Source of the DNA: Marinobacter sp. LV10R510-11A
GTDB taxonomy: Bacteria; Pseudomonadota; Gammaproteobacteria; Pseudomonadales; Oleiphilaceae
DNA: 64,000 nucleotides
Direction of reading: 5' to 3'
Assembly: GCF_900215155.1 (NCBI RefSeq)
Contig: NZ_LT907980.1
Coordinates: forward strand, 4,278,001-4,342,000
Position numbers and translations under genes: made by a program
Notes under the pieces: model-generated
Seen by the model: only the letters and a program-made list of their open reading frames with translations
Told to the model about the DNA's origin: nothing
Databases searched by the model: none
Shown here: one piece after another, positions 47,852-60,251 of the stretch
How the letters are laid out: each line of letters opens with the position of its first letter
Position numbering within the stretch: the first letter of the stretch is position 1

Positions 47852-48435
47852 GGTGTGGTCGGTTGCGTGTCGCCCGGGGCATCGGCCTTGTGATGGCTGT
47901 CCCGGATATCCTGCAGCCGTTCCGGTGTAATGGGGGCCAGTCGAAAGATGATTTGTTGCGCCAGGCGGTCGCTCAGTTGCTGCTGAAGGTTTTCTTCTTC
48001 GCGCTGCTTGGCAAGCACGTTGGTCTCATCGTATCGGTAGCTTTCAGAGGTTGTGAGGCGTGTGCTGGCGATAATCGGAACGTCGTCGGCACTGATGAGC
48101 TCAAGATCCACCGAGTGCCGAAGCGTGTACTCGGCGGCTGCAGCCTGAACGGTAATTGCTGAGGCCCGGCGGTCGCGCTCAAAGTTTCGGATTTTGAGGT
48201 GATAGCTTGCTGCTTCGCCAGATGCCAGTTCGACACCGCCTAGCTCAAGTTGCTCGCGAACGGAATGACAAAGGGTGGCAGGTGTAGGAGCTTGGCAATC
48301 GAGATGCAGAGGCTCCAAAGCCGAAGAAACCGGTGGTGCACCCCGTAATTGAAAGCCACAGGCCGCCAGGCTGATTGCCATCGCACTAACAGCGATCAGC
48401 TGGGCTGCGTTTTTGTGCAGGGTACGGGCCCGCAT
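47848..48435 (-). CDS. lptE: LPS-assembly lipoprotein LptE
   Basis: 195 residues. A lipoprotein signal ends in the lipobox LAACG (Cys about residue 27), followed by GFQLRG, the family's hallmark. LptE plugs the LptD barrel for lipopolysaccharide export to the outer membrane surface. It begins 1 bp after leuS. Confidence 0.95.
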   Translation of the reverse strand: MRARTLHKNAAQLIAVSAMAISLAACGFQLRGAPPVSSALEPLHLDCQAPTPATLCHSVREQLELGGVELASGEAASYHLKIRNFERDRRASAITVQAAAAEYTLRHSVDLELISADDVPIIASTRLTTSESYRYDETNVLAKQREEENLQQQLSDRLAQQIIFRLAPITPERLQDIRDSHHKADAPGDTQPTTP

Positions 48436-48436
48436 C

Positions 48437-51079
<2,643 letters not shown>

Positions 51080-51180
51080 CTAACGCACACAAGGCGTAAC
51101 AGGTAGCCCGCCCACATGCTTGTCGGGCTGCAGGTGATAGCCCACAATAGAAGCTACGGCATTCATAAAAGGAAAGTGCG

Positions 51181-51729
51181 ATGACGGACACCGAGCGGAC
51201 CCATCTCTCAGGCAAGGCCCTTGAGGCCTATGATCGCATGCTCGAGCAGGTTCAGAGCCGCCTGCGCGCAATGCAGGACACCACACTGGAAACCTTAGAG
51301 GGGGAAGTTGATAACGCAATCGAAGCTGAGCAAGAACTGAAGGAAATGACCAAGGACGAGATCAGCCTCCTTGGTACTTACCTTCAAAGGGATCTGGAGC
51401 ACCTCATCCATTTTGTGGATGAAACCGGTGAAGGCCTCGCAGAATGGTTGCAACTTGACCTGTCGTTACTGGAGCACCGGCTAAGCGAGCGTTTGCTGTC
51501 GGTCGCCGACCAGACGTTGGTGGACACATTGGCACTGAAGCAAAAGCTCGAAAGCCACGACGCCGGGCAGTACATCGCCGGTGAAGTTGCAACCGCTGGC
51601 ATGTTCCAGTGCCTGAACTGCGAACACATGCTGTGCCTTACGTCTACCAGCCACTTGGAACCTTGTGAGGCCTGTGGCTCGCAATACTACAAGCGCGTGA
51701 CCAGCCGCTGGCCACGAAAAGAAAGCTGA
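51181..51729 (+). CDS. ybeL: DUF1451 zinc-ribbon protein (YbeL family)
   Basis: 182 residues. A long helical, acidic N-terminal part (1-135) is followed by a zinc ribbon with two CxxC pairs, CLNC and CEAC, about 20 residues apart. Family members are small conserved proteins of unknown role. The divergent pairing with leuS is conserved in other gammaproteobacteria. Confidence 0.88.
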   Translation: MTDTERTHLSGKALEAYDRMLEQVQSRLRAMQDTTLETLEGEVDNAIEAEQELKEMTKDEISLLGTYLQRDLEHLIHFVDETGEGLAEWLQLDLSLLEHRLSERLLSVADQTLVDTLALKQKLESHDAGQYIAGEVATAGMFQCLNCEHMLCLTSTSHLEPCEACGSQYYKRVTSRWPRKES

Positions 51730-51736
51730 GCTAGCC

Positions 51737-51773
51737 GCGAGCACTTATGTGCTCGCAGTTAATTCAATTTTTA
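51737..51773 (+). terminator. terminator after DUF1451 gene
   Basis: Perfect 8-bp stem GCGAGCAC (51737-51744), loop TTAT, GTGCTCGC (51749-51756), followed by an AT-rich stretch with ATTTTT. The end overlaps the 3' end of lnt. Confidence 0.7.
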
Positions 51774-53314
51774 GGAATAACCCGCTCGCGGACAAATACA
51801 ATCAGAATCAACGCCAACGTCAAAACCGGCCAAGACGCTGTCGTCATATAAGGTGTGCTGCCGCTGGCCTTGAACACTTCGCCAGTCAGCACTGCACGCT
51901 CAAACTGCGGAATACGCGCGGTAATCTGCCCCTTGTTATCAATGATCGCCGTCACCCCATTGTTGGTGCCGCGAATCATATAACGCCCAGTCTCCAGCGC
52001 TCGCATGCGGGCAATCTGCAAGTGCTGCAGCGGCCCCACGGAATCCCCAAACCAACCATCGTTACTGATCGTCAGCAACAAGTCCGTATTCACCGCATTG
52101 CGCGCAAGAAAGTCTGGATAAGCCACCTCATAACAGATAAATGGCATCACCTTGATACCATTGGCAAGCAAAGGCGCCTGGTTTTTCGGGCCCCGGGTAA
52201 AGCTCGACATAGGCAAATCAAAAAAGCCGATCAGCCCCCGCAGAACACCCTCAAGCGGAACATATTCCCCAAAAGGCACCAGCTTCTGCTTGTGATAAAT
52301 ACCCTCACCATTGCCAATGGCCATAATGCTGTTGTGATACGTAAAGCCGCCAGCCCGCTCGCTGAAACCGTACCAAGGAATGCCCGTAATCAGAGTGCTC
52401 TCTTCCCCAAGGTTCTCCTTGATGTGCTCAATGATCTTCCCCGCTTGATCCTGAGGAATGGGGATAGCCGTCTCCGGCCAGAGAATTAGATCGGTATCCC
52501 AGTAAGGTTCTGTCATACCTAAGTAGGCCACAATCTGATCTTTCAAAAACTCCGGATCCCACTTGATCTGCTGTGGAATATTGCCCTGCATGGCCGCCAC
52601 CGAAATAGGCTCAGCACTGATGTCTGTCCAATCAACGCGGTTCAGTGCTGGAGCAGCAAGCCAGGGAATCAGTGCTGCAACCGCCACAACGCCAGCGCTA
52701 GCATGGCGCTGCCTGGTGATAAACCAGCCCGTTGCAAAAATGGCAGCGCCGCTTGCAGCTATCAAGAAGGTGAGGCCGTGAACGCCAGCCACTGGCGCTA
52801 GCCCTGCCAACGGACCGTCAGTATGGGCGGTACCCAGATAAAGCCAAGGAAAGCCGGTCAATAGCCAGCTACGAAGCCAATCCCCGAGAACCCAAATGGC
52901 GGGGAAAAGAATGAGCCTTCGCACCGCGCTGCTTTTCGCCAGTTTGCTCCAGAGCCAAAATGCGAGGGCAGGGACTAGAGCCAGCCCAGCCACAAAGGCA
53001 ACGGTGAGCAATATCGAAATGGCGATGGACGTATTGCCGAATTCACTGATGCTGATGTAAACCCAGCTAGCGCCTGAGCCAAAAAGGCCCATACCTGTCA
53101 GCCAGCCTGCAGAAAAGAGTTTTTTCGCCGCCAAAGGAATAGTAACCAGCAGAATGAGCAGCATGGAAACCGGGCCAAGCCACCAAAAGTGGAACGGCGA
53201 GAAAGTCAGGGTTTGCAAAGCGCCGGCAACCACAAGGGTTGCGGCACCTAACCAGCGATTAGAGAAGAACGAATGGGCTGGGGCAATAGAGGGTGTTGAA
53301 TGGTTACTGCTCAC
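51764..53314 (-). CDS. lnt: apolipoprotein N-acyltransferase
   Basis: 516 residues. About eight hydrophobic helices in the N-terminal part are followed by a carbon-nitrogen hydrolase domain with the E-K-C triad: LWPETAIPIP (Glu), HKQKLVPFGEYVP (Lys) and MPFICYEVAYPD (Cys). It adds the third acyl chain to lipoproteins at the inner membrane. It overlaps corC by 11 bp. Confidence 0.96.
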   Translation of the reverse strand: MSSNHSTPSIAPAHSFFSNRWLGAATLVVAGALQTLTFSPFHFWWLGPVSMLLILLVTIPLAAKKLFSAGWLTGMGLFGSGASWVYISISEFGNTSIAISILLTVAFVAGLALVPALAFWLWSKLAKSSAVRRLILFPAIWVLGDWLRSWLLTGFPWLYLGTAHTDGPLAGLAPVAGVHGLTFLIAASGAAIFATGWFITRQRHASAGVVAVAALIPWLAAPALNRVDWTDISAEPISVAAMQGNIPQQIKWDPEFLKDQIVAYLGMTEPYWDTDLILWPETAIPIPQDQAGKIIEHIKENLGEESTLITGIPWYGFSERAGGFTYHNSIMAIGNGEGIYHKQKLVPFGEYVPLEGVLRGLIGFFDLPMSSFTRGPKNQAPLLANGIKVMPFICYEVAYPDFLARNAVNTDLLLTISNDGWFGDSVGPLQHLQIARMRALETGRYMIRGTNNGVTAIIDNKGQITARIPQFERAVLTGEVFKASGSTPYMTTASWPVLTLALILIVFVRERVIPKN

Positions 53315-54152
53315 TACGGGTTACCTGTAACAAACGGATGACACGGTTGTCGGCGTTGGCAATGGTAAAGCACAAACCACCTAGTTCAATCGCTTCTCCC
53401 CGCCTGGGCAGGTGCCCGAATTCTTTGAGCACGACACCGCCAATGGTATCGAATCCTTCCTCATCCAGCCCCGTATTGAAAAATTCGTTGAAGTCGTCAA
53501 TTGGGGTGACTGCCTTCACGGCGTAAGAGCCATCGCCTCGGGTTTTGATGTAGGTTTCTTCGTCGAAATCGTGTTCGTCCTCGATTTCCCCAACGATTTG
53601 TTCCAGCACATCCTCGATGGTCACCAAGCCTGCCGTTCCGCCGTACTCATCCACGACGATTGCCATGTGATTGCGGTTTTCTTTGAACTGCTTGAGAAGC
53701 TGGTTCAGGCGCTTGCTCTCTGGAACAAACGTGGGCGGGCGCAGAAGCTCGCGGACATGAGACCAATCCATGTCGTCATCGAGGGCCAGCGGCAGAAGAT
53801 CTTTGGCGAGAAGAATACCGACAACATCATCCTGGCTGTCGCCAATAACCGGGAACCGGCTGTGGGCAGACGCGATGATTTCATCCAGATACTCTTTCGG
53901 ATCCTGTGACGCCCGAACCGTGACCATTTGGGAGCGTGGAATCATGATTTCATCCACGCGCATGTCCACCACCTGCATGGCACCTTCGATGATGCTCATG
54001 GCATCTACATCGATAATGGCCTGGGATTCGGCATCCCGCAGTATTTCCAGTACGTCTTCTATGCATTCAGGCCCACTGGAGAAGGCATGTGATATACGCT
54101 CCAGCCAGGACTTGTTAGAGCCCTGACTGCGACTCGACTGATCGTCGCTCAT
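53304..54152 (-). CDS. corC: CorC/YbeX family CBS-domain protein
   Basis: 282 residues from the ATG at 54152 (MSDDQSSRSQGSNKSWLER); the frame stays open to 54362 but overlaps ybeY. Two CBS domains (about 70-195) and a C-terminal CorC_HlyC domain. No membrane DUF21 part, as in YbeX. Linked to Mg2+/Co2+ efflux and, in E. coli, to ribosome homeostasis. Part of the ybeZ-ybeY-ybeX-lnt run. Confidence 0.93.
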   Translation of the reverse strand: MSDDQSSRSQGSNKSWLERISHAFSSGPECIEDVLEILRDAESQAIIDVDAMSIIEGAMQVVDMRVDEIMIPRSQMVTVRASQDPKEYLDEIIASAHSRFPVIGDSQDDVVGILLAKDLLPLALDDDMDWSHVRELLRPPTFVPESKRLNQLLKQFKENRNHMAIVVDEYGGTAGLVTIEDVLEQIVGEIEDEHDFDEETYIKTRGDGSYAVKAVTPIDDFNEFFNTGLDEEGFDTIGGVVLKEFGHLPRRGEAIELGGLCFTIANADNRVIRLLQVTRSEQ

Positions 54153-54159
54153 GAGTCTT

Positions 54160-54621
54160 TTACCGTTCCTCTGCTGCGTAGGGATTGCCGAACCCAAACT
54201 GTGCCAGCAACCGGATTTCCAAGGCCTCCATGGCCTCTGCGTCTTCATCGTTAATATGATCGTAGCCTTGAAGGTGCAACATACCGTGCACCACCATGTG
54301 TGCCCAGTGCGTTGCTGGCTCTTTGAGTTGTTCCCGGGCTTCATCTTCCACCACCGGAGCACAAATAACGAGATCTCCGGCTAGTGGCACCGTTATACCG
54401 GCTGGCGCTTCAAATGGAAAGGACAACACATTAGTGGGTTTGTCCTTTCCACGGTACTGGTGATTCAGCGCTTGGCCTTCTTCAATATCGACAATGCGGA
54501 TCGTCACCTCGGATGGATCCTGCCCCAGCCAAGCCGCCTGAGCCCAAGCCTGAAACAGGGATTCTTCGGGCACGCCTAGCCCCTCAAACACGTTTTGAAG
54601 ATCAACCGTCAGTTCACTCAC
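54160..54621 (-). CDS. ybeY: endoribonuclease YbeY
   Basis: 153 residues. A zinc-dependent RNase for 16S rRNA 3'-end maturation and 70S quality control. The metal site is the [11 protein letters not shown] motif. Its start overlaps the ybeZ stop by 1 bp, and it lies 7 bp before corC. Confidence 0.96.
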   Translation of the reverse strand: MSELTVDLQNVFEGLGVPEESLFQAWAQAAWLGQDPSEVTIRIVDIEEGQALNHQYRGKDKPTNVLSFPFEAPAGITVPLAGDLVICAPVVEDEAREQLKEPATHWAHMVVHGMLHLQGYDHINDEDAEAMEALEIRLLAQFGFGNPYAAEER

Positions 54622-55601
54622 TATTTACGGTCGCCCCCGTCATTAAGCGCGTCGTAGGCTTCAACAATTCGCTGAACCAGAGGGTGCCGAACAACGTCCT
54701 TGGCCTCGAAACGGGTAAAGCCGATGCCTGTGACGTTGTTAAGAACTCCCGCTGCATGGATTAGCCCGGAATTCTGGCCACGGGGTAGATCTATCTGGGT
54801 GGTGTCGTCGGTGATCACGGCTGTTGAGCCGAAACCGATCCTCGTGAGGAACATTTTCATCTGCTCACGGGTGGTGTTCTGGCTTTCATCCAGAATAATA
54901 AACGAGTTGTTCAGTGTGCGGCCACGCATGAAAGCCAAGGGTGCAATCTCAATCACGCTTTTTTCAATCAGCCGCGTGACATGGTCGAACCCGAGCATTT
55001 CATAGAGTGCGTCGTACAGCGGCCGTAGGTACGGATCCACTTTTTGGGCAAGGTCACCGGGCAAAAAGCCAAGCTTCTCGCCTGCCTCAACTGCTGGGCG
55101 CACCAGCAGAATCCGTTTAACTTGTTCGTCTTTCAGAGCTTCTACTGCGCAGGCGACGGCGAGCCAGGTTTTACCCGTGCCGGCAGGGCCGATACCGAAG
55201 TTGATATCGTGGGAGCGAATGCTGTGCACATACTTCTGCTGATTCGCACCGCGGGGTTTAGCGGTGAGCTTTGGCGTTTTGACGGTGGTAATGGACCCAT
55301 CAAACGGCACTTCGTCGGGCAGCCGCTCAAATCCGGTTTCCCGGATGTACAGGTGCACGGTATCGGGTGAAATATCCTCGCTGGCTTCGGTTTCCCGATA
55401 AAGATGCCGGATTACTTCCACCGCGGCGGCAACGTGCTCTGTTTCACCTTCCACTCGGAAGTGATGGCCTCTGCGGCCAACTCTTACCTGCAGGCGTCGT
55501 TCGATGTGCTTTAAGTTTTCATCAAACTGCCCGCAAAGAGTGGTCAGTCTGCGTTGGTCCATCGGATGTAAATCAAATTGTCTGGAATCGTTGGTGTCCA
55601 A
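54621..55601 (-). CDS. ybeZ: PhoH-like ATPase YbeZ
   Basis: 326 residues. An N-terminal KH-like region precedes the P-loop ATPase with [11 protein letters not shown] (Walker A, about residue 145) and [11 protein letters not shown] (Walker B). Functions with YbeY on RNA. Confidence 0.95.
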   Translation of the reverse strand: MDTNDSRQFDLHPMDQRRLTTLCGQFDENLKHIERRLQVRVGRRGHHFRVEGETEHVAAAVEVIRHLYRETEASEDISPDTVHLYIRETGFERLPDEVPFDGSITTVKTPKLTAKPRGANQQKYVHSIRSHDINFGIGPAGTGKTWLAVACAVEALKDEQVKRILLVRPAVEAGEKLGFLPGDLAQKVDPYLRPLYDALYEMLGFDHVTRLIEKSVIEIAPLAFMRGRTLNNSFIILDESQNTTREQMKMFLTRIGFGSTAVITDDTTQIDLPRGQNSGLIHAAGVLNNVTGIGFTRFEAKDVVRHPLVQRIVEAYDALNDGGDRK

Positions 55602-55621
55602 TATTACTCCGGTTCTGATGG

Positions 55622-55640
55622 TTCGCCGTTTTCGGGCGAA
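55622..55640 (-). promoter_or_regulatory. hairpin between miaB and ybeZ
   Basis: 6-bp stem TTCGCC/GGCGAA with a 7-nt loop in the 72-bp spacer. No T-run on the minus strand, so it is more likely an mRNA structure or weak attenuator than a full terminator. Confidence 0.25.
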
Positions 55641-55673
55641 TGCATAGTTGGCTTTGATGCTACGGCTTGAAGC

Positions 55674-57020
55674 TCAATACAACTCCGAGTCCACAGGCAA
55701 ACCGCGCAGAGAGTTGGCGTAGGCTTCAACAATTTCGATGTCGATAAAGTGCCCGATAGTCTCCGGATTTTCATGTCGGAAATTCACAATCCGGTTGTTC
55801 TCTGTGCGCCCGGAATACTCTCCCGGATCTTTCTTTGAAAGGCCAGTGACCAGAATACGCTGAGTGGAGCCCACCATCTTACGGCTGATATCCATTACCG
55901 TCTGGTTGATGCGATCCTGCAGGATTTTGAGGCGCTGCTTCTTTACTTCCATCGGCGTTTCATCCGGCAGATCAGATGCCGGCGTGCCCGGACGGGCGCT
56001 GTAAACAAAGCTGAAAGACATATCGAAACCGATATCGTTGATCAGCTTCATGGTGTCTTCAAAGTCCTTCTCCGTTTCACCGGGAAAACCAATGATAAAG
56101 TCCGAAGAAAAGCTGATATCCGGGCGAATCTTGCGTAAGCGGCGGAGTTTAGATTTGTACTCCAGCGCCGTGTGGCCGCGCTTCATGGCCGATAGAATGC
56201 GATCCGAACCGCTCTGTACCGGCAAGTGCAGGTGGCTCACCAGCTCAGGTACCTGTTCGTAAACCTCGATCATCGCATCGGTAAATTCAACTGGGTGCGA
56301 GGTGGTGTAGCGGATGCGATCGATGCCGTCGATGGTGGCGATCAGGGTAATAAGCTCCGCCAAATCCATCACATCGCCATCGTGGGTATCGCCACGATAG
56401 GCGTTTACATTCTGGCCCAGTAGATTTACTTCACGCACGTTCTGGCTGGCCAGGTGGGCAACCTCGGCGATCACATCGTCAGCCGGCCGGCTGACTTCCT
56501 CACCCCGGGTGTAGGGCACCACGCAGAACGTACAGTATTTGCTGCAGCCTTCCATAATGGAAACAAACGCAGATGGGCCATCGGCGCCCGGGGCTGGCAG
56601 ATTGTCGAACTTTTCGATTTCCGGAAAGCTCACATCTACCACGCCCACGCCATTACCCTTCATGCGCACTTCGCTAATCATATCCGGCAGGCGGTGCAGA
56701 GTTTGTGGGCCGAAGACCATATCAACATACGGTGCCCGGTTGATAATGGCCTGGCCTTCTTGGCTCGCCACACAGCCGCCAACACCAATAATCAGTTCCG
56801 GCTTTTTCGCTTTCAGCTTTTTCCAGCGACCCAGTTGGTGGAAGACTTTTTCCTGAGCCTTTTCCCGAATGGAGCAGGTGTTTAGCAACAGAATATCGGC
56901 GTCTTCTGGCGAGTCGGTCATTTCAACCGCTTCGTCAGTTTTTAACAGGTCGGCCATGCGTGATGAATCGTATTCATTCATCTGGCAACCGTGGGTTTTG
57001 ATGTACAGCTTTTTGGCCAT
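55674..57020 (-). CDS. miaB: tRNA-2-methylthio-N6-dimethylallyladenosine synthase
   Basis: 448 residues from the ATG at 57020 ([19 protein letters not shown]). A radical SAM methylthiotransferase with two [4Fe-4S] clusters: N-terminal cysteines in [15 protein letters not shown] and VGGCVASQ, and the SAM motif [17 protein letters not shown]-terminal TRAM domain binds tRNA. It finishes the modification begun by MiaA. Confidence 0.97.
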   Translation of the reverse strand: MAKKLYIKTHGCQMNEYDSSRMADLLKTDEAVEMTDSPEDADILLLNTCSIREKAQEKVFHQLGRWKKLKAKKPELIIGVGGCVASQEGQAIINRAPYVDMVFGPQTLHRLPDMISEVRMKGNGVGVVDVSFPEIEKFDNLPAPGADGPSAFVSIMEGCSKYCTFCVVPYTRGEEVSRPADDVIAEVAHLASQNVREVNLLGQNVNAYRGDTHDGDVMDLAELITLIATIDGIDRIRYTTSHPVEFTDAMIEVYEQVPELVSHLHLPVQSGSDRILSAMKRGHTALEYKSKLRRLRKIRPDISFSSDFIIGFPGETEKDFEDTMKLINDIGFDMSFSFVYSARPGTPASDLPDETPMEVKKQRLKILQDRINQTVMDISRKMVGSTQRILVTGLSKKDPGEYSGRTENNRIVNFRHENPETIGHFIDIEIVEAYANSLRGLPVDSELY

Positions 57021-57215
57021 GGGTCTCAACACAACTGGATGTATGTGGCGCCTGGAGCTTTGAATTGTCCAAATTGGGCGCGCTGAAAAGGAGAACAGGG
57101 CATTATAACGGCGTGATCATTCTGTAACCAGCGTTGTCTCGGTAAGCTGCCAGTTTTGCAGTGTTATCACGCGCTGACTTTGGGTTCGGTGCCTGAAGCG
57201 GCTGGCGCAGAGCTT

Positions 57216-57286
57216 TCCAAAAAACGCCCGTAAATACATCCCTGTAGGGCTCGGTCACGCCATCCTTGGCGCTCCACGTTTTTGGA
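57216..57286. repeat. 71-bp nested-hairpin element downstream of yejK
   Basis: Terminal inverted repeats TCCAAAAAACG (57216-57226) and CGTTTTTGGA (57277-57286) enclose two small hairpins, CCC-TGTA-GGG (57240-57249) and GCCA-TCCT-TGGC (57259-57270). It looks like a REP- or MITE-like intergenic repeat of the sort that gives spurious ORFs, but only one copy is in this window. It may also act as a terminator for yejK. Confidence 0.5.
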
Positions 57287-57310
57287 CAGCCCGGAGCCAG
57301 CCACCTTACT

Positions 57311-58327
57311 TTAATCCTCCCGGGTTTCCAGAAACCGCTCCAACTGCTCCCGCAATGCCTTAGGCAAACGCGTAATCGTGAGCGCATCCTTATCGCGATC
57401 GTAGTAAATCGCCTGATTCACCAAATCCGAAGAAAAAGAAACACTCATACCGCCACCAGACCCCGCAATACGCACCAGCTTCTTCACCTTACGATGATCC
57501 GGATGCAGCACGCCGCTCTCCGGCATCTCCGCCGATTTACTGGCAAACTCCTTAAAACGCTCCGGCTGCTCTTCATCCAGATAACCAGACAAAGCCGCAA
57601 TGGCAACCGGCTCTCCCAGTGCATGCTGCTCTTTGCAGAACTCATAAGCCCGCGTACGTACCTCGCCGGCCTTCTCGGGCTTCGAAGACTTCGCAAAAGC
57701 CTCCACCGCATCCAGGAATGTCAGGGTTTCCTTCTCGACATCTACGTGGTTGGTAAAACCACACAGCCGAATAAATAGCTCCCCAGGATCGCCCGTGCCG
57801 CGGGCGTGAACTAACGTAAGATAATTCTCAGCCGCGTTATCCCCCAGCCAATCATCCAGCTCAACTCGCATCGCCAAGTTCAAGCGTGACATGCTAAGCA
57901 CGTCGGTCGTATCCAGCGCCTGGGTGCCATCAAAGCGCAGGGCGCCATCCCTTTCCATGATCAACAAATAAACAACATCCGAATCCGCCAAAGCCTCATG
58001 GACAATCATCAACTGCCCCTGAAACTCCTCCTGGGAGCCCGACAACAACTCTTGCCACTGCGCGAACAACCGATCAGTAAAAGACGCGAAGCTCTGCTTG
58101 TCCTCCAGATAATCCTTCAGCCAGCTTTTAAATGGACTCTCGCCGATATCGTCCGAGAACCGCCCATACTTCTTGCCAGGCTTACTGTTAAACAGGCGCT
58201 TCATCTGCTTATGCAGGGCCTCATAATCGCCACCCGGCTCCTGCAAAGCTTCACCACTCTGAAGGCGGGCAGGCTGCCCCGGCTGATATTGACTGGCAAA
58301 AGCGGTGCGTAGATGTTTGATGGCCAT
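57311..58327 (-). CDS. yejK: nucleoid-associated protein YejK (NdpA)
   Basis: 338 residues, the family's usual length. Recognisable by GKKYGRFSDD, the central negatively charged region and the C-terminal ISFSSDLVN-like segment (SVSFSSDLVNQAIYYDRDKD). It binds the nucleoid as an abundant DNA-associated protein of uncertain role. Unrelated inverted-repeat elements lie on both sides. Confidence 0.92.
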   Translation of the reverse strand: MAIKHLRTAFASQYQPGQPARLQSGEALQEPGGDYEALHKQMKRLFNSKPGKKYGRFSDDIGESPFKSWLKDYLEDKQSFASFTDRLFAQWQELLSGSQEEFQGQLMIVHEALADSDVVYLLIMERDGALRFDGTQALDTTDVLSMSRLNLAMRVELDDWLGDNAAENYLTLVHARGTGDPGELFIRLCGFTNHVDVEKETLTFLDAVEAFAKSSKPEKAGEVRTRAYEFCKEQHALGEPVAIAALSGYLDEEQPERFKEFASKSAEMPESGVLHPDHRKVKKLVRIAGSGGGMSVSFSSDLVNQAIYYDRDKDALTITRLPKALREQLERFLETRED

Positions 58328-58450
58328 AAACAGAAAACCCTAAGATGAAGAAACCAAAAAGCCCCGAAGAGTTAACTTCAGAGCTGGAGATTCTGTCACG
58401 GACAACTATTACTTTCACGGTTAAAAAGCGAATTATCTAGTTGGGAGGTA

Positions 58451-58543
58451 GCCAAGGAGCGGGGGTGTCTTTTCTTCTGGAAAAAGCAACTCGCTGCGCT
58501 CAGACATCTTTTTCCGGCAGAAAAGACACCCCCACCCCTTGGC
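58451..58543. repeat. 93-bp inverted repeat with 35-bp arms
   Basis: Arms at 58451-58485 and 58509-58543 match at 31 of 35 positions when one is reversed and complemented (GCCAAGG at the outer tips, GGAAAAA at the loop side). The 23-nt loop contains CTCGCTGCGCTCAG. It lies between yejK and cysN, outside any gene, and would form a long stable hairpin in RNA from either strand. Confidence 0.85.
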
Positions 58544-58591
58544 CTCGACCACAGCGATAGGGCTGCGTTAAGGCCATTTGGTTTTGTTGGC

Positions 58592-60250
58592 TTAGACCCG
58601 CTTGTTGCGAACCAGCTCCTGCACCATTGCTGCTGCTGTACTGGAAACCTCCTCCGTGCTATCCGCTGCTATCGAAACGTTGGCCACGTCAGAGCCCAGG
58701 TTTACAGCAATCGCAATCAGGCCATAGGCAGTCAGCAGTTGCGCAGTGCGGCGGCGATCGTCCACATTGCCAGCATTGTCCTCACTCAGAATGACCGCTG
58801 TTTTACCTTGATCGAACAGCGCGCGTTCAACTGCTAGTGCAAGAGCGGGAGCCTGTGATCCGGTGCAACCGATAATCGTCGGCTTCTGAGCCAGTCGGCG
58901 TTGGCGCTCCTCCGGGCTCACCGGCTCCAGGGTGCCTGCTGTATCCGCCAGCCCATCAATCATGCCGGCGCCGACCGTTACGTTGGTAAGTCGGTCGATC
59001 ACGATAAAACTGCCCGTGGCATGGTTGCGCTGGTAGGCATCAAATGCAATTGGCTGGCTTAGGGTTAGGTCACACAGGCCGATTTCATTCACCTGTAGCA
59101 GGGCCGGGTTGGCGTGCTGCTCCAGCGTGTTTACGTCGGTTTGGTAGTGGATTTTCCGAACCGTGCACGATGTGAAAGTCGGGCCCAGTTTGATGTCATA
59201 CAGGCGGCCGGTTTGCAGAGGGGCGTCCGTCATCCACACAATATTGGCTTTGAAGCGGTTGCCTACTTCCGGCTCGTCTTCTGGCTTCACCAGCATATCG
59301 CCACGGCTGAGGTCAATTTCGTCCGCAAGCGTCAGGGTTACTGCCTGATCAATATAGGCTTCATCTAAGTTGCCATCGAACGTGACGACTTCCTTGATGG
59401 TACTGGTGCGCCGGGAGGGCAGGGCCATAACCTTGTCACCCGGGCGAACCACGCCGGAGGCAATGGTGCCGCAGAAGCCACGAAAGTTCAGGTTTGGCCG
59501 GGTGACGTATTGCACTGGAAACCGGAAATGCTCCAGGTTTTTGTCGCGGTTTACCTCCAAGGTTTCGAGGAGTTCCATTAGCGGCTGGCTGTTGAACCAG
59601 GGGGTGTGCTCGCTACGGTTGACTACGTTGTCGCCTTCCAGCGCTGAAATCGGCACAAACCGGATATCGGTCAGCCCAAGCTTAGCGGCGAAGGCCAGGT
59701 ATTCTTCTCGGATTTCATTGAAGCGGTCTTCGCTGAAATCCACCAGATCCATTTTGTTAACGGCGACCACAATGTGCCGAATACCAAGCAGAGAGGCGAT
59801 AAACGAATGCCGGCGGGTCTGGGTAAGCACGCCCCGGCGAGCGTCGATCATCAGGATGGCGACCTGGGCTGTGGATGCGCCGGTGGCCATGTTGCGGGTG
59901 TACTGTTCGTGCCCCGGTGTGTCTGCAATGATGAACTTGCGCTTATCGGTGGAGAAGTAACGATAGGCGACATCGATGGTAATGCCTTGCTCGCGCTCGG
60001 CCTGCAAACCGTCAACCAGCAAGGCAAGGTCCAGCTTCTCGCCGGTGGTGCCCATTTTGGCGCTGTCGGTTTTCAGCGTGGCCATGTGATCTTCGTAAAT
60101 CATTTTTGTGTCGTGCAGCAGGCGGCCGATCAGGGTGCTTTTGCCGTCGTCAACGCTGCCGCAGGTGAGCAGACGCAGCAGTTCTTTGTTCTCGTGCTGT
60201 TTCAGGTAAGCCTGGATATCTTCGGCGATGAGATCAGATTGATGTGACAT
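58592..60250 (-). CDS. cysN: sulfate adenylyltransferase subunit 1, with vestigial APS-kinase tail
   Basis: 552 residues. An EF-Tu-like GTPase that drives CysD to form APS from sulfate and ATP. GTPase motifs: [29 protein letters not shown]. The GTPase and beta-barrel domains end near residue 450. The last 95 or so residues resemble CysC (APS kinase) but are shortened, and its P-loop is replaced by GCTGSQAPA, lacking the Walker lysine; [16 protein letters not shown] and AYGLIAIAV still look CysC-like. The tail is longer than E. coli CysN (475) yet shorter than full CysNC fusions (about 630). A separate APS kinase may exist elsewhere. It is 1 bp after cysD. Confidence 0.95.
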   Translation of the reverse strand: MSHQSDLIAEDIQAYLKQHENKELLRLLTCGSVDDGKSTLIGRLLHDTKMIYEDHMATLKTDSAKMGTTGEKLDLALLVDGLQAEREQGITIDVAYRYFSTDKRKFIIADTPGHEQYTRNMATGASTAQVAILMIDARRGVLTQTRRHSFIASLLGIRHIVVAVNKMDLVDFSEDRFNEIREEYLAFAAKLGLTDIRFVPISALEGDNVVNRSEHTPWFNSQPLMELLETLEVNRDKNLEHFRFPVQYVTRPNLNFRGFCGTIASGVVRPGDKVMALPSRRTSTIKEVVTFDGNLDEAYIDQAVTLTLADEIDLSRGDMLVKPEDEPEVGNRFKANIVWMTDAPLQTGRLYDIKLGPTFTSCTVRKIHYQTDVNTLEQHANPALLQVNEIGLCDLTLSQPIAFDAYQRNHATGSFIVIDRLTNVTVGAGMIDGLADTAGTLEPVSPEERQRRLAQKPTIIGCTGSQAPALALAVERALFDQGKTAVILSEDNAGNVDDRRRTAQLLTAYGLIAIAVNLGSDVANVSIAADSTEEVSSTAAAMVQELVRNKRV

Positions 60251-60251
60251 A

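Noticed and set aside
53304..54362. Long version of CorC (352 residues)
   Set aside because: The N-terminal 70 residues overlap ybeY and are unlike the family; the ATG at 54152 gives the normal YbeX length.
57103..57387. 94-codon minus-strand frame after yejK
   Set aside because: It runs through the nested-hairpin repeat element and overlaps the 3' end of yejK; typical spurious frame over an intergenic repeat.
59370..59960. 196-codon plus-strand frame
   Set aside because: Antisense to the conserved GTPase domain of cysN; low-complexity Ser/Arg composition.
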